NCBI GenBank assembly: GCA_963383645.1
Contig: OY726571.1
Location: 26,093,637-26,157,636, forward strand
Direction: 5' to 3'
Origin: Muscardinus avellanarius
Taxonomy: Eukaryota > Chordata > Mammalia > Rodentia > Gliridae
Length of the DNA: 64,000 nucleotides
Every line of letters starts with the position of its first letter. Positions within the stretch are counted from its first letter, which is position 1. The notes beneath the pieces were generated by a model, which saw only the letters and a list, made by a program, of their open reading frames with translations, did not search any database and was not told where the DNA came from. This document shows positions 56,321 through 64,000 of the stretch, piece by piece. The translations under genes were made by a program, and so were the position numbers.

Positions 56321-56391
56321 GGCTCGAATTGAACCCAGGGCCTCACACACACTAGGCAAATGCTCTACCACTGAGCTACATTTCCAGCCCA
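56321..56391 (-). mobile_element. Free ID element, antisense
   Basis: GAATTGAACCCAGGGCCTC (antisense B-box) and CTCTACCACTGAGCTACATT (antisense A-box) at the normal spacing, ending CCAGCCC. It has no B1 half. The TG-rich run to the left is probably its tail. Confidence 0.85.
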
Positions 56392-56398
56392 GGAATAG

Positions 56399-56509
56399 AT
56401 TTTTAAATACTCGCCCAACAAATTATATTATGTACATGTACAAGTAAATCACAATTAATCCAAATATTATGTATAATTATAATGCACCAATAAAAATATT
56501 TTTAAAAAG
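56399..56509 (+). mobile_element. L1 3' end, sense
   Basis: Ends in TTATAATGCACCAATAAAAA and an A/T-rich tail. The same end is found in antisense at 6344. Only about 110 bases of 3' UTR are present. Confidence 0.5.
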
Positions 56510-56522
56510 AAGGATACGCCTA

Positions 56523-56722
56523 GCTGGGTATAGTGGTGAATGCCTGTAATCCTAGTACAGGGGAGGCTGAGACAGGAGGATCTCAGGTTCACAATCAGCC
56601 TCAGCAACCTAGGAAGGCCCTCCCTAATTTAGTGAGACTCTATTTCAACATAAGTAAAGTAGGGCTGGGGTTCTAGCTTAGAGGTAGATAGAAAGGCCCT
56701 GGGCTTAATCCCTAGTACAAAA
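56523..56722 (+). mobile_element. Dimeric SINE (classic ID type)
   Basis: Head GCTGGGTATAGTGGTGAATG, body GGCTGAGACAGGAGGATCTC, and ID half TAGGGCTGGGGTTCTAGCTT with GGGCTTAATCCCTAG. It runs into the TA-rich tract that follows. Confidence 0.88.
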
Positions 56723-56915
56723 TAATATATATATATATTATACATAATGTATAAAATATATTATACATACATTATACATAATTTTATATACATTTATATA
56801 TGTTTATATACATAATTATGTATACATTATACATACATTATACATAATGTATAAATATATTATACATAATGTATAAATATATTATACATAAAAGAATATA
56901 TAATATATACATATA
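56723..56915. repeat. (TATACATAATG)-type AT repeat
   Basis: About 190 bases made of ATTATACATA and ATGTATAAAT units, rich in palindromes. It begins at the tail of the SINE at 56523. Confidence 0.88.
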
Positions 56916-57019
56916 TATGCTTTAGTCTTTCTGGAAGAGGTCATTTCATAATTTGATTTTTAAATAATGAATCATGAAATTTTAAAAATAAATCTTTCCT
57001 TCCCTTATTTCTATGTTTT

Positions 57020-57022
<3 letters not shown>

Positions 57023-57095
<73 letters not shown>
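57023..57095. repeat. (AT)n(GT)n compound microsatellite
   Basis: An AT repeat of about 34 bases changes cleanly into a GT repeat of about 39 bases. No SINE abuts it. Confidence 0.95.
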
Positions 57096-57097
<2 letters not shown>

Positions 57098-57344
57098 AAA
57101 ATATATTTAGTTTTAAACAAACAGTTAAAATGTACTAGAAATTATTAAATAGACTATATTTCTTATGCATTGAAAAGTTGGACCCTTCCTATCAGGAACA
57201 CTCAGACATGGGGTGATCTTTAACAGTAGTTGTTTGAATGTTCACGATCTAAGTAACAAGTATATAATTGATACAACTTTTATTTTTCTTATTGTAATTT
57301 TAAATTCAATTTTCTATTTTTTTATAACCTTAACATAGCTCTTC

Positions 57345-57418
57345 ACCTCTAGAATGTAAGCTTCATGAGGTTCAAGACCAGCTGGCATTCAATAAATATT
57401 TACTGATTGATTAAATGA
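57345..57418 (+). mobile_element. L2/MIR 3' fragment with deletion
   Basis: CTAGAATGTAAGCTTCATGAGG is followed closely by CATTCAATAAATATTTACTG and GATTAAATGAAT, the usual L2 3' end with its middle part missing. Confidence 0.5.
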
Positions 57419-57451
57419 ATAGAAACTAATAAACCTCCTTTAAGAGAAAAT

Positions 57452-57558
57452 GGCAGGTTGGGAGTACAGATCAGTGAGACAGCATGTGCCCAGCATATAC
57501 AAGGCCCTGGGTTCAATTCCCAGCACCACCAAAAAATAAATAAATAAAAATAAAAAGA
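57452..57558 (+). mobile_element. Free ID element
   Basis: GGGAGTACAGATCAGTGAGA (A-box region) and CCTGGGTTCAATTCCCAGCA (B-box, well kept), then an (AAAT)n tail. It has no B1 half. The frames overlapping it on the minus strand are not genes. Confidence 0.85.
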
Positions 57559-57807
57559 GAGTGTAAGTGAGCGACCAAAGTGAGTACGCCGGCCACACTG
57601 GCCCTTCTGACTCCCTGGCAGCTGCTTGGAAGGGAATGAGAGCTGCAAGTACCATCATCCATCAGTCCTTGGAATCCTTATCATCCCTCGTACAAATAGC
57701 ATACTTAATTTGAATACATATATTTAACATATTGAACTTATTTTGCAATGATAATGTCTTCATTACACAGTTGAGAAATAAATTTAAAAAGTTCTTGTCT
57801 ACCACAG

Positions 57808-57912
57808 AAATCACGGAAAACGCGCCCCCTTGTTGTCTACCACGTTGCTGGTTGGCTCCAGGTGGCCTCTGCCCTGAGTCTCGGCGAGGACAACTTCTTC
57901 CTCTACCGACAG
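57808..57912 (+). other. Exon-like segment A
   Basis: An acceptor-like CTTGTCTACCACAG precedes and CGACAGGTCAGG ends a 105-base frame of 35 codons with many C/G third positions and several kept CpGs. Part of the reading is LSLGEDNFFLYRQ. The frame continues past the donor to a TAG at about 57955. I do not recognise it, and it could equally be GC-rich non-coding DNA. Confidence 0.25.
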
Positions 57913-57993
57913 GTCAGGCAGCCAGTGAATGGGAAATTTGAGCAAGGGGGAGTTTAGCTTTATATTTTACTATCTGCCACTTCTTTTGAACAG

Positions 57994-58191
57994 CATGGGT
58001 GGTGCTTGGGACCTCTGGCACTGTTCCCAGAAGCACTGCCCCTGCCAAGCAGAATTTGCACCTTCACAAGCGCTGATTGACTGTGAGAGAAAGATACAGT
58101 CCCCTTTTGGAAGCCACTTTCTGGAAAAGATATTACACTTCCATCCGGGTATGGGGAAGACCCATGAAAGAGGACTATTCATCTGATACAG
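57994..58191 (+). other. Exon-like segment B
   Basis: A pyrimidine-rich acceptor (CTTCTTTTGAACAG) and a good donor (GATACAGGTAGGT) bound 198 bases. All three plus frames contain a stop, so it could only be a UTR or non-coding RNA exon. It lies 81 bases after segment A. Confidence 0.25.
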
Positions 58192-58370
58192 GTAGGTTAT
58201 GAATAATTTGGTTTCTTTCTCATTATATCTATTCTACCATTTACTTGTAAGACTTAAGGGCCATAGACACAGATCATAGAAAAATAAAATAAAATATGAA
58301 AGTCATGAGGTTCCTTTCTTCTTTTTCTTTCTCTTTCCCTCTTTTTTTTTTTTTTACAGAGTATTATAAA

Positions 58371-59170
58371 AAGTTTGTTTTCCTGGCTAACAGCAGCCCA
58401 TGTACAAAGCTTTCTTCATTAGGGTTTGCTATTTAAACCGTCAGCTCATTCTGCGAGAACATCAAACATATGTCCACCAGATGCTGGAGAACAACGTGAT
58501 ACTAAGGACCCGACTCAAGTGAACAATAATCTGTGGACAGCGGGTGTGAACCTGAGCTGGGCCAACACCTCATCAGCCTGAATGGCTAATTGATTTCAAA
58601 ATTAGACTTGGTATTTCTGAACAATAATCTTAAAAGGCAGCAATAAAATACATCAGGATCCTTTGAGCTGGCCAAGCTTTCATCCAAATGGCTTATTACA
58701 AAGAGCTGGCACACCTGAACTTTGGCACAGTCAAATAAATCCCAAAACAGCAAATGGAAACCACATTTGGCACTGGAAGTTTGTCAGGAGAGTTTGTATT
58801 CTGGAGGAAACACGATTTTTGATTTTGCAAATAATCTTTGCGTTGGTGGTAGGAAGCAATTCATTGAATGCGTCTTACCCTGACACCTGTGATTTATGCA
58901 ATAAAATATGCACAATAGGTGCTGGAAGGCTTCTGAGTATCACATAATCTTTGGAACACCAGGAGCAGCCAGGGGGACAGCAAGGGTTAGAGTTGGCCCA
59001 TTAGTGATAACACAGTCATGTGTGCCTGCCTACCCCTTTGAACTTTGAATAGCTGTTTTGTGGCATCAGGTCCAAAAAGATTTAAATCTGACTGTCTTGC
59101 AATAACAATAAATTATACCAACTATTTTAGAAATGTTTGGAATCTTATCTTGCCTTCAGAGTGAGCGAAC
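58371..59170. promoter_or_regulatory. Repeat-free block, candidate conserved regulatory element
   Basis: About 800 bases with no visible repeat and mixed composition. It contains several AT-core homeodomain-type motifs (GCTAATTGATTT at 58585) and E-box-like CACCTG at 58711. The block is unlike the flanking DNA. Without other genomes, conservation is a guess. Confidence 0.25.
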
Positions 59171-59984
59171 TAAGATTACAATTCCTGGTCTAAAAAGATG
59201 GCATAAATTCTAGGAGAAAAAAAAAAACTCAGACACACACAATGTCGCTGACCTATTTCAGTATCTTTTCTTGCAGCATTTCTAAGCACTTTGACGGATA
59301 CATGTTGCACGGCTCTGTTTAGAAAAAGAAAAAGAGACGAACAATATGTGTGAGTAAAGTGAATTAAAGAATTGACTGATTGCATAATGCATGCAAAAAA
59401 TGGGCTTCTTGTTTTAATTTTCTGACTATTTTAGGAGAAAAGCTTCTGGCGTTTTCTTTACACTTCTGATCCAAGTGATTGACTCAGTTTTTTTAAAGTG
59501 AACTTTTCAATAAAGGCTTTCTGTTTAACTAGGTGTATTCATTAGGCCTCTTCAGTGTGTTGTTAGATTCTATCCAAAGCTAAAACATTTATATTATGAA
59601 ATATATATTTATGCATATAAATATATATAAATATTTCATAGAGAGGAGAATAAAAAGCTTTAAGAAAAGGAAATGGAATCCCTAGCACTGATCAAAGTCC
59701 AGAACTCACACAGCAGAGATCTATCCTGAGAACCAAGTTGGAAGGGAGAAAGCCTGGAGGATTTATCTGCAACTGAAAACATTTTCTTTCTTCATTCTCT
59801 CACTTTTCTAAAGTAATCTCTCTTTGTTTGTTAATTAAAAAATAAAAGCTGACAACCTAAGAGCAATTGTGATTGTGACTTTTTAACTAAAAAGTGAATC
59901 CTAGCCCACAGTTAGTGCTGAGCAAGTTGGGGGCTGACTGCCACTTGGGAATAAGTGGTTGGAGATCTGAGGAGAGGAAGTCAG
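59171..59984. other. Single-copy sequence, nothing recognised
   Basis: Contains a short TATATA palindrome near 59600-59640. No exon is supported. Confidence 0.4.
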
Positions 59985-60125
59985 ATAGACTAGGCTTTAT
60001 CCCCTGCTCCTCCATTAATTCACTGGATGATCTTGGACTTGTCTTCCTTTTGGGACTTCAATTCCCATATTTTTAAAATATGAGAATTGGGCTAAATGAT
60101 CTCTAAGGATTCTTTCATCTCTAAA
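59985..60125 (+). mobile_element. MIR-like relic
   Basis: GGATGATCTTGGACTTGTC, CAATTCCCATATTTTTAAAATATGAG (order) and GGGCTAAATGATCTCTAAGG fit the sense-strand 3' half of an MIR-type element. Confidence 0.45.
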
Positions 60126-60974
60126 ATATAAAGTTACAAAATAAATTCCTTAATTTGAGATAAACAAGCTTGATGCATGCATTAATTGGAAGAAATTACA
60201 AGATAAATATTTAGGGCTTGATAGCCAAGGAGCTGAATTAGAACACGTACAATGATTTTAGGAAGTTGGTTTATAATCACATTGTTTCGGTGTAATGAGA
60301 TGGAAAATTAATCGACAAAAACTTTAATGATAAAAGACAATTCGAATTGGAAATAACCTGTACCTAGAAGCAAACACATGGAAAAGTCTCTTGTTAACTC
60401 TACTAGCAAAGGCTAATAGCAAAATGCTCCAAAATAAAGTTAGTTTCTGGAAGCACATCCTTCAAATCACATTTTCCATTTATCTAGTGAGTCAGCAAAT
60501 CCAGAGTGTTCCTTTTATGAAGACAAATGCATACTTGAGATATTCAAATTCTCGAAGGGATTACTAATGCAGAGAGGGTTGAATTCTGGGGAGTTTTAGA
60601 TATTATGGTGATTAACTACTTGGTATTCTGTTTATGTACTGTGTCAGCACAAAGTAAGAGATTAAAGCATGTATTTAGTTTGGAAATTTTATTGACTCTC
60701 AAAAATTGGAATCCAAAATAATGCTTAAATCACTAAAATACTTTTATATTACATACTCAAATCCAAAAATCTTAGGGTTTTTTCATTTCAATACCTATTC
60801 AGGAATTAAAATACGAATGTGATGCTGTTGCATATATCTTTAAAAACTATATCTGGAATTTTAGATAATGTATTTCAACGGTGCCTTTTTCATTTGATTG
60901 AATATCACTTTTGTCTCATTTAAATGGCTTTTTGATTTTTGCAAATCAACAATAATTACAATGTGTGACAAATG
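60126..60974. other. Single-copy sequence, nothing recognised
   Basis: About 850 bases of AT-rich DNA with no recognised feature. Confidence 0.4.
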
Positions 60975-61140
60975 GATGGTAGCGTACCAAGTGTCTTAAA
61001 ATCAGTAAATCATTTAAATTTCACAATACATTTATAAGAAGGATGCTATTATACTGACTTTACTGATGAAGAAAATAATGTTAAAAGGTTAAATAATGTG
61101 CCTGGTTTACACAGTAGCCTTTAAATGACTGCTCCAATGA
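60975..61140 (-). mobile_element. MIR relic
   Basis: TACCAAGTGTCTTAAAATCAG, AATCATTTAAATTTCACAAT, TACTGACTTTACTGATGAAG and TGCCTGGTTTACACAGTAG are in antisense MIR order. Confidence 0.6.
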
Positions 61141-61144
61141 GCAT

Positions 61145-61620
61145 AGTCAATTCATTTATTCACTTATTCAACAAATATTTAAAGAAGATTGACTCTATGC
61201 CAACCACCATTCTAGGCATAGAGAATAGCAGTGAACTTAGATTATAGGTTAGAGGACCAGAAAAAAAATAAGGAAATATGTAATTAGCAATCAAACTATA
61301 AGCACTAGGAGGGCTGCCGTGGCTAGTCGTGTAAGTTGTGGCTGAGAATGTTGAAGGAAATAGAATAGAATAATGCAAAAGCGATTTTAGATTAATAGGA
61401 ACAATGTCTAGAAGGAGGTGCCATTCGAGTGGAGACTTAAATGACAAAAACAACCAGCTATAGGAATATCTTGGGAGGGGGTGACCAGCAGAACCAACAA
61501 CTAGTATAAAGACTGTAGAAAAGTGAGGAGTTTGACGAGGATGAAAAGCAGACAAGGCAGGTGAGCAGGGGAGAGTAGGGCAAGGTGACTGTGGCTTTGA
61601 GCCCTATCTGGCCTTCTTAC
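61145..61620 (-). mobile_element. L2 relic, about 480 bases
   Basis: TTATTCAACAAATATTTAAA, CATTCTAGGCATAGAGAATAG, GCCATTCGAGTGGAGACTTA, and then a purine-rich part near GAGCAGGGGAGAGTAGGG follow the antisense L2 3' region. The minus-strand frame at 61160-61555 (131 codons) lies wholly inside this relic and is not a gene. Confidence 0.6.
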
Positions 61621-62929
61621 TTTAGTGAGGAGCATGCAGTGTATTCCAAAATTACCAATGCAAACCGAACTTTTAGGTCATCGTCATTAACTTCTGTTTT
61701 AATGATGTAAAACAGAGGTTTGTGAACCTTACTGAAGCTCAGGATGCTTGGAGATTTCGGAGCAAAAAAATAGGAACCATCATCCATGGGAAAACACACA
61801 TATACACAGAAATGTGTGCAACATTTCAGAAAGTAATTGGGCTCATGTTCTCCCTGGAGCCTAGCCATGGATCCATGGAATTCAGGTTTTTTTAAAAAAA
61901 TTACTTTACAGTGAGATAAATGAATTGTGGTCATTAAATCATAATTATAATCCCTGCCTAAGTAGACAGATTCCCCCCCCTCAAATTATAGAGTCCAGAC
62001 CATAAGGCACTCTGCCCTATACAAAACTAAGTTTCAGTGCTACAGTTTTTCTTCTCTTTTCTTTTTCCTTTTCTTTTCTTTTTAACAAATCCACAATCTC
62101 CTTTCTGCATCTCTGACATGCAAAAGCCAAATTTTTAACGTTGAAGAAAAACATGTTTTAGTACTTGATTTACTAGCAAAATTGGACTAATGTGAAGTGG
62201 CTCTTTACGTTGACTTGTGCTGCTCATGCTTTGTAGTATATAAGATTTTGCAGATAATCATGCGTTGGATTTCAGGACGATGCCTCCCTCATAACTTATA
62301 CTATTTCATAATGTAAAATGTGTGGACATAGGTGTGTGGCTGCCAGTATGTGAATATCTCCTACATTCAAAAATAAAAACTTTGAAACACACAAGGCCTT
62401 GAAATTTGAGGGTAAAGGACATGAGACACGTGTCACTTCCCCTCCTACTGAAATTTTCCTTGAGTCTTCCGTATGTATTCAGGACAGCAAAATTCGGTCT
62501 GCCTACAGGGTTCTAGCTGCTTCTGTCCAGCTGGTATTCAGACGGGCTTCAGATGATAACCTAGTATTTCCTCAGTGCAGACCACCTCCAGAGTAGGAAG
62601 GCTCCAGGACACTGTGAATGTTCTCCCACAGGGTATAAAAGAAACACCTGTGCCACATTAATTTGTGCTTATCCAGTGAGAAGTTCACGGGCCCTCAGCC
62701 TCTCTTACATAGGAAGGGTGGTCTATTGACTTAGCTGCTGTACAAAACAAGCCCCTGCGGGGAGCTCTGGCCTCTCACAGGGATTTTCCCGGAATTATTC
62801 TTAACATATTCCCCAGCTTGTTTCTTTCTTTGTTTTCTGTACTCTTTCTTAGCCTTAATTTATATAGTCTAGCTTTGTCTTTTCAAGCAATTTTACCATC
62901 GCAAAATCACTAATACTTACCACATTGTC
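61621..62929. other. Single-copy sequence with a TATA-like motif
   Basis: About 1.3 kb without a recognised repeat. GGGTATAAAAG at 62632 is a good TATA-box match, but no start site or exon can be shown. Confidence 0.35.
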
Positions 62930-63062
62930 CTAAAGTACGCATTATTCTCCTTGTGCTTGGCAAACCCTGAAGATGGGATAAGTAATTTGCTCAAGGAATC
63001 AGAGTGTGAGTGAGTGAGCCTCAGTTAGAACTCAGAGTTTCACATGCGCTTTCTTTCCACAG
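62930..63062 (-). mobile_element. MIR-like relic
   Basis: GTACGCATTATTCTCCTTG, GATGGGATAAGTAATTTGCTC and CAGTTAGAACTCAGAGTTTC fit the antisense MIR order loosely. Confidence 0.4.
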
Positions 63063-64000
63063 GTCTCTGGGGTATGATGTTACTATCTGGGAACTATTCC
63101 CAAAGACCAAACTAATTCTCCCTAGGGATGGTGCTTCTTTTTAACATATGAACCCTTGTGAGGGCAGAGGACAGGGGAGGAATCGTTAATAAACAAGTTT
63201 CCTAATATCCCTAATATATTAATGTATTGAATATAATGAATGCATTAACTCTAATTCAGTCTTTGTAAAATTATTTTCCCACTATTTCAATCTATTTTAG
63301 CACAACCATTGAAAATCTAACACAATTATGCCTTCAGAAATAAAATATTAGATTAAAGTTATTACATTTGAACTTTTGTTGAGGTACTCCACCTACTGTC
63401 TCTTAGGTAAGTATGTACTTAACTGAAAAGTTAAGATTCGGTTTTGCAGAAAGCAAAAGAGAAAAAAATGTAAGTTTGAGGAAAGTTTTTGGTGGAGATT
63501 TGCTGAAATTAAAATATTTTAAAATGCAAACCCAGAACTTTTACGAATGACTTAATAAGGAAAGGAGATCAAATTCAGAGGAACTTTTCTAGCTTTGTGT
63601 CTTGGGGATACCTAGGACTTTGTTTTCTTTTTCTCTGCTCTTCCTGGGATCACTGGAACTGATCTGTTTCCATTTGCAAGCAGGTTGCATCCAAGCCTTT
63701 CTTAATATACCTCAGACCCTTAGGTTATTGTAGAATCTATTACTCTAGATATAAAATTGTCATTTAGATCTCTCCCATGTCTCTAAGAGTCTAATTTAAC
63801 AACTCAGTTCTGCATTTTATTTTTACATTGCCTTCCTTCATCTCCAGTGCCCACATTCTCTTGAATCTTTGGGGTACCTTCTTTTTATTATCATTTACAG
63901 AAAGCAGCACATCTCTATCTATAAAATGTTACTTTGCTCGTGCTTCTTACTGCCTTGAAGTCATTAAGTAGTTCTGTGTTTCAGTAGGCAGGCACCCCCA
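63063..64000. other. Single-copy sequence, nothing recognised
   Basis: The last 940 bases hold no recognised repeat, RNA gene or exon. Confidence 0.4.

Noticed and set aside
61160..61555. 131-codon minus-strand frame
   Set aside because: It lies inside an antisense L2 relic and has no splice sites or recognisable domain.

Overview
This window is nuclear DNA from a placental mammal, most likely a rodent of the squirrel-related clade (squirrels, mountain beaver, dormice). The evidence is the dominant short interspersed repeat. About forty copies have a 7SL/B1-like head followed by an ID-like, tRNA-derived 3' half (a B1-dID-type dimeric SINE). There are also free ID elements, MaLR-type solo LTRs and mammalian MIR, L2 and L1 relics. 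No bacterial gene structure (operons, ribosome binding sites) is present. The species assignment is inference from repeat families remembered without a database.

No complete protein-coding gene was found. The DNA is AT-rich and looks like intergenic or deep intronic sequence. The strongest coding hint is at the left edge: a 3'-splice-site-like sequence followed by an open frame of about 32 codons, a stop at 163-165 and polyadenylation signals within about 145 bases. It could be the terminal exon of a plus-strand gene that lies to the left. Exon-like segments at 57808-57912 and 57994-58191, and a splice-donor-like site at 20077 close to a tiny CpG-rich spot at 20215-20365, are weaker hints of transcripts.

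Layout. 1-2900 holds the exon candidate and mostly single-copy DNA. 2.9-15.5 kb is single-copy DNA with scattered dimeric SINEs and an antisense L1 tail. 15.7-17.1 kb holds two L1 3' pieces. 17.4-32.9 kb is dense in SINEs and microsatellites and includes the CpG-rich spot, a 168-base pure polypyrimidine run, L1 ORF2 relics cut by younger SINEs, and a MaLR solo LTR at 25355-25713. 33-43 kb holds single-copy DNA, an almost pure A/T palindromic tract near 36.3 kb, a probable L1/HAL1 5' relic and an antisense L1. 43.8-46.5 kb holds a local direct duplication, only one copy of which carries a SINE, followed by a second MaLR LTR fragment. 46.8-50.3 kb holds five full SINEs and a possible retrocopy. 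50.3-54.4 kb is mostly single-copy with a 1.2 kb ancient L1. 54.4-57.6 kb holds repeats. 57.6-64 kb is poor in young repeats, carries MIR/L2 relics, and contains the best candidate regulatory block (58371-59170).

I did not find a new genetic system. The observations most worth checking are the edge exon, the 44.3/45.9 kb duplication, the chimeric B1-B1-ID elements, the CpG-rich spot and the exon-like pair at 57.8-58.2 kb. The elements do not form a pathway. The recurring theme is target-primed retrotransposition, with SINE tails seeding most of the long microsatellites.
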